From Spirogloea muscicola (taxonomy: Eukaryota > Streptophyta > Zygnematophyceae > Spirogloeales > Spirogloeaceae), in contig WELB01000144.1 in assembly GCA_009602725.1 (NCBI GenBank), positions 151,310 to 215,309 on the forward strand: a stretch of 64,000 nt of DNA. The letters are read 5' to 3'. The position numbers were made by a program, and so were the translations under genes. Each line of letters opens with the position of its first letter. Within the stretch, counting starts at the first letter, position 1. Shown here in pieces: positions 35,699-47,858 of this stretch. The notes under the pieces are model-generated. The model searched no databases, had not been told where the DNA came from, and saw nothing but the letters and a program-made list of their open reading frames with translations.

Positions 35699-38600
35699 TA
35701 ACTTGCTTCTTGCTGGTCCTTTGTGTGGCTCTAGTAAGTAATGAAGGAACGATTACACTGTAAAAGAGAAACAACAAAAAGCATTGCAGAAGTGCATGCA
35801 AGGATTCTTCTGATGTTTTGGCCTGAATTTTTCTTTCTGAAATTCGGAAAAATCTGCCAGACTGTACTCGTGGATCTGCCAGCGTCGGGAAGGCGTGTGC
35901 GCCACTCTTGCCTGCGGCATCCATTTGTTCGGGATCATCTGTTGCCACGAGGCACATCACCCCGTCAGCACTCTCTGTCAGGTCAGCCACTCACCTGCGT
36001 AACCACCTGCGACCAGTGTAATGCTTGTCTGTATGGCAGGGCGGTGAAGCTGGTCGCGGCTGGGTGGTCAAGGCTGATCCAGTCCCCAGGAATTCTTTAC
36101 TGCCCAGTCCTGTTGTGCCCTTCGGTATCTTGCTCTACTTCGCTGTGGGGGTAAGGCGCTGCCGTGGTTGCCTTCTGTTCTGGTGCACTAATCCAGCTGT
36201 GCTGATATTGGGCAGTATTGATGTGCGGTATGCTGTCTATTGGAAGCTGATCTGGCCCATCAGTGTTCCTTAGGCACGACATGGAGTCGCGCAATCAAGT
36301 GCGCGTCCGAGTCCTCCTCGGCCGGCAGGACAACACGCTGGTGTGGCGCAGCTGACCGAGGCGCTAGCCGACCTGCCGACCCCGTCATCAAATGATGCCC
36401 AGCCGTCTACTCCTCCCAAGTACTCAGGCCAATCGATTGGTGGTGGTCTGCACGGCTGGCTTTCCTACCCTGTGGTGGGAAAGTGTGAAGAAGGGTTCCA
36501 CTCCCAAGACGTACAATACCAGGGTATTTCCTTACGCGCATTCTGGTTAGTATGTACGGCGGAGGTCATTCGGAGTTGACAGCCCGAACTGGGCCCCGTT
36601 GATCAATGTCAAAGTTTAAATTCGGGCTTGCCTGAGCATATCGTGGCTTAGAGTGGTGGCGGGGGTGCACGTCATCACCTTGGCACCCATTCTAGATTGA
36701 CCTGCGTTGGCGGATCAAGCTCGGCGGGCCTATACTCTGTATCCTTCTCCATTGGGGAAGCGTGTGACCGTTGAGGCGGCTGTCCAAGCTGGGCCTCCTG
36801 CTGTCAAAATGTTCAAGCACTCTGATGGACTGCAGCCGAAGCTCAAGGACAAGGCCGGCAATCGTGAGTCCCTCATGCTTGCTCCCCTCTTGGCTTTTCC
36901 TTGGCACCTTGTATGGAAGCTATTTTATCATTTTGGCAGACTCTGTCCTCCACATGCAGTGCCTGTTGTACGCTCTGTTGATGCGTTTTTGCAAGCCCTT
37001 GAGGCCGGTGGGCCTCTTCTGATATGGGTTACCCCCAATGACTTGCAAATTGCAGCAAGTATGTCTGTGAGCTGGCTTCAGTGCCATCGGACAGAAAATC
37101 CGCTTTATTGTGCCCTGTAGGCGCGGTGTAATCCATCTACCTCTGCAGGGGCTCACACTGCTGTGTGTCCACACAGCCGGCGACCGCCTTGCGTTTCCTG
37201 GTGGTGATGGCTCTCTAGACATCCCATTGCCTAGAAAGCTCTTGATATACGCCAGCGGGCTTCTGTGTCGGCCATCTTCTCAGTTCCATCACACTCGAAT
37301 CACAGGAGTCGGGTATCTTGTTCTGCAGTCGAGTTGGCTGCAGTAATTGATGTGATCATGGGTGATGATTGGCTTTGTGCTGAGCCCTCTTGGACTTTGA
37401 TCGGCTTACGTGCACTGTGCACCGTCGGTCACGCCGATTGACCGCAATGATGTGTAACGCCGTCACTTGAAGACCAAAATTGTGCTGACTGCCATACAGC
37501 TAAATAGGCTTCTTCGGAAGGTACCAGCGCTAGCAGTGTATCTTATTTTGATGACGATGAGTGCTGAGTCTCCCTCTGACTCAATTGTGAGTGCTAAGGC
37601 CTCGAATGGTGCGATTCTTGACCGGTGGCTGGCAGAGCACTCGGATGTATTTCTCATACTCTTCCGATCGGACCGCTTCCTGACCAGGGCGTTGCTCGTC
37701 GTAAAGAACCGTTATCCTTTGCCAAGCATGAATGATATCTTTAATCGTCTTGCTGGAGCTACTGTGGAAGTCAAGGGAGCTCTTGCTGGAGCTACGGCTC
37801 CGTTGACTTCCATAGTGCTTATTACCAAGTTCGTATCACTCCTGAAGATGGTCCCAAGTCGGCTTTCCGTACCACACTTGGGCATCTCCAGTTCAAGGTG
37901 CTCAGTCTTGGTTTGACCAGTGCACCTGCCACGTTCAGGCTGTGATGAGTGACGAATTTGTTGCCGGCTTGTATGACTTTGTAGTCGTGTACTTGGACGA
38001 TGTTCTGGTGTTCAGTAACACACCTGAGATCACGTCGTGCACCTGCAATGAGTGCTGCAGTTGCTCCGTAAGATTCAGTTGTACGCCAAACGATCCAAGT
38101 GTGCGTTTAACAAGTCAAAGCTGGCATACTTTTGGCATGTAGTCGGCTTTAGAATTGTGGGATTTGCTTGACCAGATATAGAATTCTGTAATACACAACT
38201 GGCCTGTGCCACGACATGTGTCGCAGTTGCGCTCCTTCTGGGATTCGTAAAGTATGCCGCAAATTCCTGCAGGAGTACGTGAACATGGCACTGCCTCTTA
38301 CGATGCTCACTCGTAAAGATCTCCCTGGGCGTGGACATCTGAACGCCAAGTGGCATTCGAGCTTATTCAAAGGCTCGCACGTCTCCGCCCGTCTTGGCCT
38401 TACCTCGAGAAGGCGTACCGCATGAGTCAAACTGCGAAGCCTCGTTGACCTGCATTAGTGCCGTTCTGTTGCAAGAAAGTCATCCTGTAGCGTTTGAGTG
38501 TTGCTTGCTTCGTCCGGCAGAGCGCAATTATATTACGGGAGAGCAAGAGCTCTTGGCTGTTGTGCACGCCCTACCTGAGCGGCGCTGCTATCTTGAGGGG

Positions 38601-38935
38601 TTGAATGTACGGTGGTCACGGATCTGCCCGTTGACCTACTGTTACTCACAGCAGAGCTCTGAGCCGGCGTCAAGCTCGGCGAGCAGAAAGTATGGCATCA
38701 TTCCGTTTCCAGTGGTTTTACCGCCCATGGAAGAATCAACGTCGTGGATCCGGTGAGCCTCCACATTTGCAGGGGCTGCTCAGGTGGCTGCCTTGTGCAC
38801 TTCAGGAAATCATGCAGACGTGCGTCCTACTCGTGGCGTCTCTCGGCAACCACCTCCAACCCCTCTGAGCTGTACGTGCGTATACGTGACGGGTATGGCA
38901 CACATCCCTGGTTTGCTGAATCTGATTGCCGCGGT

Positions 38936-39676
38936 TGCACCAATCAGATTTGTGAGTGCCTCACAGTTTTGTTAACGCTGACAAGGTATTCTTTTGGCCG
39001 CTCGTGCCGGACGGTAGGAACCGCCCTGGCACTCGTGCCGTCGTTGTTCCGTCCAGGCTCGTCCGGGTGGCCTCGCATGCTCTCGTCATGCTCGGCCCAG
39101 ACATGCTCGGCGGTATGCGTGGACCCGGACGCCCCCGGCGGCCTGTTCGGCCGCGGCCACGCTCGGCCATGCCCGGCCTCGGCCATCCTTTTGCGGCATG
39201 CTCTGCCGCGGCCATGCTTGGCGCCATGGCGCCTGCTGGAGACAGCTCATGGATACCCTCGTCAGGCACGCTCCTCGCGGGCGAGCCTTGGGGCGACCCC
39301 CATACACCCTGAGGGAGGGTGGCACGGAGAAGCACTTACTATTGCAAGGAGCAGAGAGAGACCCGACGGGAGGCCGGGGACTCAGTGAAACTCTGATCTG
39401 AGAGGCGCGGCCCTGCGGCTGCCTGCTGCTGTAGACGGCTGCTGCGCGCGGCTCGTTATCGGCTCTGCTGAGGAGACTTTGGCGGCGTTCCGCTAGGGGC
39501 AAGTCTGCAGCACGTGCCCAGGAGGTGGAGCTGCTGCCCTGCGGCAGCGCCACAAGGCAAGTCTTCCGCTGTGCCGGAGGGCTTCCTCGTGGTGGGTGGC
39601 TGTCCGTATCCCCAAGCACTAAATCCAATAAGGACGCATTCGGCTCTGACCTGCCTCTTAGGGACCGAACGCTACA
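38936..39676 (+). mobile_element. Solo D LTR nested in the D integrase region
   Basis: A full-length D-type LTR separates the ELYVRIRDGYGTHPWF part of the pol reading from the NGFYRQANAIVAPDC part, two pieces that are adjacent in related copies. The left end is slightly uncertain and no clear target-site duplication was found. Confidence 0.78.
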
Positions 39677-40108
39677 ACAATGGCTTCTATAGGCAAGCTA
39701 ACGCCATTGTAGCTCCAGACTGCAATGCCTTGCGCACTAGCATCAGGCAGGAGTTGCATGCGACAGCCTTAAGTGCTCATTGGGTGCTGGAAAGACCAAG
39801 CAGGCAATTAGCCGTATGTTCTGATGGCCGGGTTGTTCGACCCAAGTACACTCCTTTGTACGGAGTTGTGCTACGTGCCAGCGTAGTAAGGCCAGCTCTG
39901 TGAAGCTTACCGGCTTCCTCGAGCCTTTCGAGATTGCTCAGCAGACTTGGGCAGATGTGAGCATTGACATCGTCACCCACCAGCCCAAGACGTGTAGAGG
40001 CTTCGATGCAATCGTTGTCTTTGTGGACCGTCTGAATGTTAAACGGTGCATTTTGATCGTACGACCACCTGAGTAACTTCAGAGGCATTCGCTGGTATTG
40101 TGTTACCG

Positions 40109-40885
40109 TGTAACGCTCCCTCAATCTGGAGTTGCCAACGGTACCGGTAACCTTACATGACCGTATCGTACCCGTGTAAAGTCCCAAACCGGAAGCTTTG
40201 CTCCACTGTATGTAGCTATGTGCGGTCCGAGGCCCCGGATTTCGTACCGCACGTGCACCGCCCAGGAGGTGCCGCTTTGGGCCCCCTTGGCGCTGCCAGG
40301 AGGCGCCGCTTCGCGCCTCCTTGGAAGCGCCTAAGGCGCCGTCGCGCCTCCTTGGTGCCGCCCAAGGCGCCGCTTCGCACCTCTTTGGAGCCGCCCAAGG
40401 CGCCGCTCTTCGTGTCCCATTTGCCTGGCCCGTCTCTCCGTTGGAGGGCCTTGCGGGCGACCCTCGTCACACCCTCGGGGGAGGGGTGGCAGGTGGAACG
40501 CCATAAAGAGTAGGCCTGGCCAGACTCCTCAGTCCGACCAAACAGGAGAGAGACCAGCCCTGCTGCTGCATAGCCAGCCCCGCTGCTGCCTGCTGCCTCA
40601 GTTGCCGCCACAGCTCTGCTGCTGCCGCCTGTTGCCCAGCCCGTCGCCGCAGCTCGTCGCTGCAGGCCCTGCCGGCTCTCTGTGAGTATCCATGCGCTGC
40701 GCCCCATGTGGGACAGCTCCTTGGTAGACTCGCCGCCTTTGGGCGGTGCCTCAGGGTAAGACTTGCTCTGCGGCTGTGCGCGTACGTTGGCGTTCTCCTG
40801 TGTAAGGGTTGTCTTCTAAACACCCTATGTCTGAGGCCAAACCACGACATTCTGACCCTAATGTGTGTATAGGGATAGGAGTATA
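40109..40885 (+). mobile_element. LTR family A nested in the D integrase region
   Basis: Begins TGTAACGCTCCCTC and shows the whole A order (GTTGCCAACGGTACCGG, CTGCTGC block, stem-loops). It interrupts the integrase core reading (AFAGIV before, continuing after about 40890). The right end is eroded. Confidence 0.8.
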
Positions 40886-41728
40886 TGATCTGCATGCAGT
40901 TCCCGCGCGGGTTGTCTTTGACCGTGAGCCCCGCTCTAGGGGACACAACTAGAAATGAAGTTGGCAGGCTTATTGGTACCAAGCAATCCATGTCCACTGC
41001 TTTCTACCGCCAAATTGACGGTCTTTGACGGTCAAATTGAGAGGATGAAGCGGGTCTTGAAGGACATGCTACAGCATTTTGTGACCCAAGTCAGAGTGGC
41101 TAGGATGAGTACCTTGCTCCGGCAGAGTATGCCGTGAACAAAGCCCTGCATGAGACCAGGAATATACCTTCTTCCTCCCTGATGGTCGGCAAATCTTGGT
41201 TATTGCCCGGCAGCGGCACATGGCTTTTGCTGACCCACGTGGAAGTGATTTGTCTTTCGATGAGGGTGCTCAAGTGCGACTGCAAACAGAGCACCTTCCC
41301 TCGCGGGCAGTGGGTACACGCAAGCTGCTCCCAAATGAATTGGACCATTCCCTGTGTTGCGCCTTGTTGGTAAGGCGGCATGTACGTTGGGTGCACCGGG
41401 ACAGTGGCAGACTTTTCCAGTCTTCCATGTGTCCCAGCTTCGACCCTTATGTTCGGATGGCCGGGTCCAACCGCCCCCACCTCCCATCTTAGTTGAGGAA
41501 CTGTTGGAGTATGAGGTGGAGGAAATCTTGTCACACCTGGACAGATTTCGTGCACAGATTTTGGTGAGTATCTCGATACATACAAGCCTGCGGCCCATTT
41601 TGCCAATTGCCCGTCCGCTCTCCACGCGTACCATGTTGAGGGGTCTGTTCCCATTCAGCTTGGTTCATATTGCACCAGTCTGTGTTGTCCGTCGTCCCCG
41701 AGGACGTGAACACCTAGGTGGGAAGGAA

Positions 41729-42456
41729 TGTAAAATTCCAGTTCTATGAGCGTCAAATCAGTGTTGTAAAGCTTACATGGTGTACATTTGGCCGTTCGTG
41801 CCAGACGGTGCGAATTGCCCTGGCACTTGTGCTGTTGTAGTTCCGTCGTGGGTCGTCCGGGTGGCCTCGCATGCTCCCGTTATGCTCGGCCCAGACATGC
41901 TCTGCGGCATGCGTGGGCCCGGACGCCCCCGGCGGCACGTTCGGCTGCGCCATGCTCGGCCATGCCCGGCCTCGGCCATGCTTGGCGGCATGCTCTGCCG
42001 CGGCCATGCTCGGCGCCATGGCGTCTGCTGGAGACAGCTCATGGTTCCCTCGTCAGGCACGCTCCTTGCGGGCGCGCCTTGGGCCGACCCCCATACAACC
42101 TGGAGCGAGTGTGGCACGGAGAAGCACTAAGGACGGAGCAGAGAGAGACGTGACCGAAGGCCGGGGACTCAGTTCAGCTCTGAGAGAGCGCAGCCCTGCG
42201 GCTGCCTGCTGTAGGCCGCTGCCCTGCGCGGCTCGTTTCCTGCTCGATTTGGAGACCTTCGCGGCGTCCCGTGGGAGGTAAGTCTGCAGCGGGTGCCCAA
42301 GGGTGGAGCTGCTGCTTAGCAGCAGCGACACAGGGCAAGTCTTGCGCTGTGTCGGAGTGCTTCCTCGTGGCGGGTGGTTGTCCCTGAATCCCATGCACTC
42401 AATCTCAAAAAGAACGCATTCGGCTCTAATCTGCCTGTTGGGGACCGAACGCTACA
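41729..42456 (+). mobile_element. LTR family D, 3' LTR
   Basis: 728 bp, follows GAGGACGTGAACACC and the polypurine tract GGTGGGAAGGAA, and ends GAACGCTACA. Confidence 0.88.
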
Positions 42457-42650
42457 CTTGAGCTGAGAGAACCTGGAGTCGTGACGCGCGAGATAGCATG
42501 GTGCTGGCGCTGGAACGTCGACGGGAGGCGGCAGCGCTGTAGACTGCCTTGACGGCGTCATTAGCGGTCGTCGTTGGTGACGTGAATGATAGCCCGAGGG
42601 TTTTAGACCGTCAGTTGCTATTCGCGGGGCATTGACGGGGGACCGTTGAA

Positions 42651-42746
42651 AAGCAAGCGCGGTCAGATTAACTGGTGGCTGGGAGAGGCCAGCCCAAAGG
42701 AATGGACAAGGTCTGAAGGAGCCGGAGTGCTAAGGACTGAGACAGA
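42651..42746 (-). repeat. Dispersed hairpin repeat (H) inside the E LTR
   Basis: About 96 bp absent from the E LTR at 47859-48558 at the matching place (near 48225). It is the near-exact reverse complement of about 56920-57010. Core GGCTGGGAGAGGCCAGCC forms a hairpin. Confidence 0.75.
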
Positions 42747-43075
42747 AGTTGGAAGTGGTGGTGGCCGATGGATGGGTAGATTGTCGGTGGTAGACGATCG
42801 ATAGCCGTCGACAGGTCGTGGACGGGTCGTCAACAAGACTGGGTGCCGATTGTCTGACCCGGGCCCGTATGGCCGGGCTCGCAGTTCGTCGGGCTATACA
42901 GCGGGAATCCACAATGGAAAAGGGGGTGAGATGTTCATCACTCTTGGACCCCTGGACCCTGGATCCTGGACCCTGCAGTGACTTTTGCTCATTTACTGTT
43001 GCAGCCCCATCCCAATGCCTTCCCCGCGTTCTTCGCTCCGGGCTTGGCGATCCACAGTAATCGTTACGGCCAGCC

Positions 43076-43518
43076 TCAGCCCTCAGCCTTGCTTGGTCAG
43101 GTATTGAAGCGCAGAACGGGACCTCATCAGAGAAGGTTGTGGAGGAGCTCGTGCTCGTATTGGCAAAGTATTTGCAGTATTTACTTACTAGATAACAGGA
43201 CACTGAAAACTGAGTGTCCTGTGCTACGTGCAAAGCTGGAGGGGGTCGCCAAATAGGACATAATGTGGAGGGATTGACTAGCTCCTTCTCATCAGCACTC
43301 ACAGGTGCCAATGCGAAGAAAGCCGGGAATATCAGCGCTGAAATACTAAATCAGAACCAAGCTCCCACCTGTCCTGTAACATGAACTGTTCACAGGTCTG
43401 TGAGCGCCAAACAATTATGTGGATACTTGATGTGTTCAAACAAATCTAAGCAAGGCCACCCGGGACTTCCCAAGTCAACTAGCCGTTAGCCTCGTGCCGG
43501 ACCGCCTATGCCGCCCTG
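43076..43518. other. Unassigned stretch between E and A LTRs
   Basis: No gene or domain recognised. A short segment near 43395 (CAGGTCTGTGAGCGCCAAACA) resembles the start of a D LTR. Confidence 0.35.
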
Positions 43519-44228
43519 TGTAACACCCCCCTTGTTTGGGAGTGCCAAACGGTACTGGTAAGCGGCTTCACGCGTGGCGTTACGCGCGGCTTTACGCGCG
43601 GCGTCACGCACGGCTTCACGCGCAGCACGCGCCAGTCCCCTGGACTCGTATCCTATTCGTCAGACAGGCGCCATGCGCAGCCTGCGCGACGCGGCACGCG
43701 CCAGTCGTATCGCCATTCGTCAGGCCCGCCCCTACGGAGGCCGGACCTTGGGACTGCCCTCGTCACACCCTCCGGGGAGGGTGGGCAGGTGGAACGCTAT
43801 CAGTAGGAGGCCGAGGCCAGACTTTTCAGTCGGACCAGTGACGCCCAGAGAGAGACACAGCCTTGCTTGCCTGCTGCCGCAGCCGCCGTCCCAGCTGACG
43901 GGCTGCAGCAGCAGACGGCAGCAGCAGCCCTGCTGCCGTCTGCTGCTGCCGTCTGCTGCTGCAGCCCGTCGCCGCAGCTCGTCCCTGTGGACATCGCCGC
44001 ATCTCTGTAAGTGCCATGGTTGCGCCTCATCTCGGAACAGCTACTAAGCCAGACCCTCTGTAGAGTCGCCGCCTTCTGGCGGTACTCCGCTGTGCTATGT
44101 GATGCACGTGTGTGCGCCGTGTGCGCTGGCGTTCCACTATGTAGGGGGGTTGATCCTAAACCCCCTACGTCCGAACCCAACGAGGACGTAATAATCCCTA
44201 AGTGCGTCTATAGGGATCAGGACGTCAC
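43519..44228 (+). mobile_element. LTR family A variant
   Basis: About 710 bp, TGTAACACCCC...GGACGTCAC, with arrays of GGCTTCACGCGCGGC-like repeats near its start. No target-site duplication; it abuts reverse-transcriptase sequence on the right. Confidence 0.75.
44141..44217 (+). other. Two LTR 3'-end stem-loops (A variant)
   Basis: Stem I pairs GTAGGGGGGTT (44141-44151) with AACCCCCTAC (44159-44168). Stem II pairs ATCCCTA (44194-44200) with TAGGGAT (44211-44217). Paired bases differ from those at 15173-15251, while pairing is kept. Confidence 0.6.
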
Positions 44229-46207
44229 GAATTGTTTATCTAACAAGCCAGTTTTGGCATACTTGGGGCGTACAGTAGGCAGTATTGGGGTTCTCGTTGA
44301 CCCAAATAAGGATTTAGTAATAAAGGAGTGGCCTGTGCGACAAGATGCGCAGTTGCGCTCCTTTTGGGGTTCGCAAACCTTCCCGCAAATCCTTGCAGGG
44401 GTACGGGAATATGGCACTACCTCTTAACAAGCTCCCTGGGAGTGGACATCTGAATGCCAGGCGGCGTTTGAAGCTATTCAAGGGGCTCTCACGTCTCCGC
44501 CCGTCTTGGCCTTACCTCGGGAAGGCGAACGGGAGGAGCAAACGTCTGAGGCCTCTTTAACCGGCATTGGTGCCAATTTATTGCAAGAGGGTCATCCCGT
44601 AGCATTTGAGAGTTGCCTGCTTCGAGACAGAGCGCGATTACACTACGGGAGAGGAAGAGCTCTTGGCTCTTGTCCACCCCCTACATGTGTGGCGCTGCTA
44701 TCTTGAGGACTTGAATGTACGGTCGTCGCAGACATTTGCCCGTTGACCTATTCTCACTCACAACAGCATCTGAGCCAGCGTCAAGCTCGGTGGGCAGAAA
44801 GTACGGCATTATTCCGTTTCCAGTGGTTGTACAACCCTGGAGAAAGTAATTATCGCGGATCCGCCCACTTTGCAGTGGCTGCAGGCGGCTGCCTTGTGCA
44901 CTTCAGGACTTGAAGCCGCAAACGTGCGTCCTGCTCGTAGCATCTCTCGGCAACCCACCTCCAACCTCTCTGAGCTGTACGTGCGCATACGTGACGGGTA
45001 TGGCACTGACCCATGATTTCATGATGCATCCCATGTACGCATGTTCAAAGATGCAATGGCTACTATAGGCAAGGGTACGCCATTGTAGTTCCAGACTGCA
45101 ATGGTTTGCGCACTAGCATCATGCAGGAGTTGCATGTGTTAGCCTGCAGTGGTCATCTGGGTGTTGAAAAAACTAAGAGGCAATAAGCCGTATGTTCTGG
45201 TGGCCGGGTTGTTCGGCCCAAGTACACTCCTTTGTGCGCAGTTGTGCAATGTGCCAGCGTAGTAAGGCCAGCTCTGTGAAGCTAAGCCTTTGGAGTACCT
45301 CAGCAGAATGGGCAGATGTCAGTGTTGACTTCATCACCCACCTGCCCAAGAATTGTAAAGACGACAGTGCATTTGTTCTTTGTGGACCGTCTGAGTAAAA
45401 GTGGTGCATTTGCTCCTACGGCCACCTTTATCTGCAAAGTAGTTCGCTAGTATATTGTGGACCGAGTGCGGAGACTGCACGGACTTCCCAAGCGAGTTGT
45501 CTCTGAATGTGACCCCGCTTCATGGGACAGTTCGGGAAATAAGTATGCAGGCTTCTTGGCATCAACCAGTTTCTGCCAACTGCTTTTCACCCCCAATGTT
45601 ACGGTCAATTTGAGCGGATCACGCGGTTCTTGGAGGACATGCTATGCCATCTTGTGAGCCCTCGTCGGAGAGACTGGGATGAGGTACCTAGCTCCGGCAA
45701 ATTTTGCCGTAAACAATGCCTGGCATGAGTCCACCAGGGAACACACCCTTTGTAACGTCCCCGCCGTTACGGGACGCTTAACTTCGAGCTAAGCGCTAAG
45801 CACTGACGCGCTCGCGACTGACGCGTGCGACGCGCGTGCGACAGCGCGAGAGCGCCCCGCGGGAGGTGTCGCGCGGTGTGACGCGCCTGCTGACGATATG
45901 ACGTGCAGGCGCGCCGCCTCCAGCCGAGGCGGCGAACCTGGACTTCCAGAGCGGAGCTTCTCGGCTTATTCCTGATCCTGCCGTCGTGCCCGCAATGACG
46001 TGTATGTGACACGTGTGGCGCGCCTGTGACGCCGCGCCACACCCGTGACTCACTGGCCGAGCGGCGCCGCAGGAGGGCCGCCGCCTCCAGAAGGGAGCCG
46101 CGTGGCCTGCCCTCGCACTAGATTCCCCTTGTCGGGCCCGCCTTCCCGAAGGTGGGCCCTGAGACGAACCTCCCAGAGACCCCTGGGGAGGGTGGCACAT
46201 GAAGCAC

Positions 46208-46213
46208 TATAAG
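46208..46213 (+). promoter_or_regulatory. Possible TATA box in the G LTR
   Basis: TATAAG in GAAGCACTATAAGTAGGGCT. The second G copy has GTAAGTAGGGCT here, and the D and A families share the preceding GGTGGCAC...GAAGCAC context, so the U3-R boundary may lie just downstream. Inferred from position only. Confidence 0.35.
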
Positions 46214-46510
46214 TAGGGCTGAGAGCCGACTCGAGAACAACTCGGTCAACCTCAGTGAAGCCCGCGAGAGAGAGGCGCAGCCCTGCTGCCGCCTGCTGCC
46301 GCAGCCCGCCGACGCAGCTCTGCTGCTGCCCGCTGCTGCAGCTCGTCGCCGCATTCCGTCGTCGCGGATCTTCGACGGCTCTCTGTGAGTAAGACTGTGG
46401 CTGCTCCCTTGGGGACAGTCGCTGGCGCGTACCTGAGATGTGAGTCGCTACCTGTCGGCAGCGCCTCAGGGCGAGACTTCCGCTGCGTACCACACGTGGT
46501 GCTTTCACTG

Positions 46511-46590
46511 TGCTGGGGGTTTGTCTCTAAACCCCAGCAACTGAAACCAAAAAGGACGTACTGACCCCCGACTGTGCTCTTAAGGGTCAG
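46511..46590 (+). other. Two LTR 3'-end stem-loops (G)
   Basis: Stem I pairs TGCTGGGG-GTTT (46511-46522) with AAACCCCAGCA (46529-46539). Stem II pairs CTGACCC (46561-46567) with GGGTCAG (46584-46590). Confidence 0.65.
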
Positions 46591-46624
46591 GGCCGTCACA
46601 CCCTTCTTTCTTAATCACGGTCGG

Positions 46625-47539
46625 TGTAACGTCCCCACCCGTTACGTGACGTTTAACCTTGGGTTGATGCTAACGCGTAGTAACGGTGCGCGGCCCAGCA
46701 TCGTTAGACTCCCGCGCCGACTGACGCGTGCGACACGTGGGCGACGCGCGACGGTAACGCACGGCGCACCAGAAGAGGAGCTGCTCGGCGGTCTATTGGC
46801 GGTGCCACTGCCGCATCGCCGCCGCGTCGCCGGAGCCGCCGTTGCATCGCCGCCGCACCACCGGAGCCGCCGCCGCATCGCCGCCGCACCACTGGAGCCG
46901 CCGCCGCATCGCCGCCGCGCCGCATGGTGCCGCCGGACTCGTATTGACACGCATGTGACGCGTGTGGTGCCGCGATACGCCGCGCCGCGCAGGGTGGAGC
47001 CGCTTCCAGAACGAAGCCGCATTGCGTGGCTCTCGCAACTCACCTGCCCTCGCAATTGTATCCCCCTGGTCGGGCCCGCCATCTCGAAGGTGGGCCATGA
47101 GGCGAGCCTCCCGGAGATACCCCTTGGGAGGGTGCCACATGAAGCACTGTAAGTAGGGCTGAGACCACACTCGAGGTACCCAGTCCAAGTCAGCGAAGCC
47201 CATGCGAGAGAGAGTTGCGCAGCCCTGCTGCCGCCTGATGCCGCAGCTCGTCGACGCAGCCCTGCTGCTGCCTGCTATACACCCCGACGCCGCAACCCGT
47301 CGCTGCGGATCTTCATCGGCTCTCCTGTGAGTAGACTGTGGCTGCTCCCTTTGTGGATAGTTGCTGGCCCGTACTGAGAGGTGAGTCGCCGCTTGTTGGC
47401 GGCGCCTCAGGGCGAGGTATTCCGCTGCGTGTAAATGTGGTGCTTCACTGTGCTGGGGGTTTCGTCTCTGAACCCAGAAACCGAATACAATCAGGACGTC
47501 CTAATCCCTAACTGTGTGTATAGGGATCAGAACGTCACA
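46625..47539 (+). mobile_element. Solo LTR family G, copy 2, TSD GTCGG
   Basis: 915 bp, TGTAACGTCC...AACGTCACA, flanked by GTCGG at 46620-46624 and 47540-47544. It lies 24 bp after copy 1. It has an expanded block of GCCGCCGC triplets (46800-46920). Confidence 0.93.
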
Positions 47540-47858
47540 GTCGGCATCCCCGAGCACCTTCACAGGTGGGGAGCCCGGAGCGCCTTCTGGCCGTCACAGC
47601 CTTAACTGTTAAGCTTCTGGAAGCTCAGCGGAGGGCTCGGCATTTCTTGGCAATTGCCCAGCACCGGCAAAAGCGTTTTCTGACCAACGTCGAAGCGATG
47701 TGTGTTTTACGTGGGTCCTCGAGTACTACTGAGTACAAAGCACCTTCACTTGCCGGCAGTGAAACCACGCAAGCCGTCACCCAAATGGGTTGGACCATTC
47801 CCTGTGGGGCGCCTCGTTGGTAAGGTGGCATGTCAACTAGGTACACCGGTACAGTGGC

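Larger units (their letters stand above)
34022..42456 (+). mobile_element. Compound Ty3/gypsy D element
   Basis: Forward strand. Order: partial D LTR (34022-34536); duplicate of the element's 3' internal end (34537-34948) with polypurine tract; full LTR 34949-35684; PBS 35685-35698; leader and gag (to about 37100); reverse transcriptase (about 37660-38150, with VVVYLDDVLVF); RNase H (about 38390-38750); integrase (about 38860-41160, interrupted by a D LTR and an A LTR); integrase C-terminal region (41320-41560); polypurine tract; 3' LTR 41729-42456. LTR-internal end-LTR-internal-LTR is the layout of tandem D copies sharing an LTR. Broken, with many interruptions. Flanks CTTA and CTTGA may be an imperfect target-site duplication. 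Confidence 0.85.
33855..43075 (+). mobile_element. LTR family E, split by the D compound
   Basis: Left part 33855-34021 matches 47875-48033. Right part 42457-about 43075 matches 48034-48540. The two meet exactly where the D compound element lies, so one E LTR was interrupted by 8.4 kb. The right part also carries the H repeat at 42651-42746. Confidence 0.82.
45751..46600 (+). mobile_element. Solo LTR family G, copy 1, TSD CCCTT
   Basis: 850 bp, TGTAACGTCC...GCCGTCACA, flanked by CCCTT at 45746-45750 and 46601-46605. The pol reading resumes after it. Contains a possible TATA box (TATAAG, 46208-46213) and GTGAGTA at about 46386. Confidence 0.93.
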
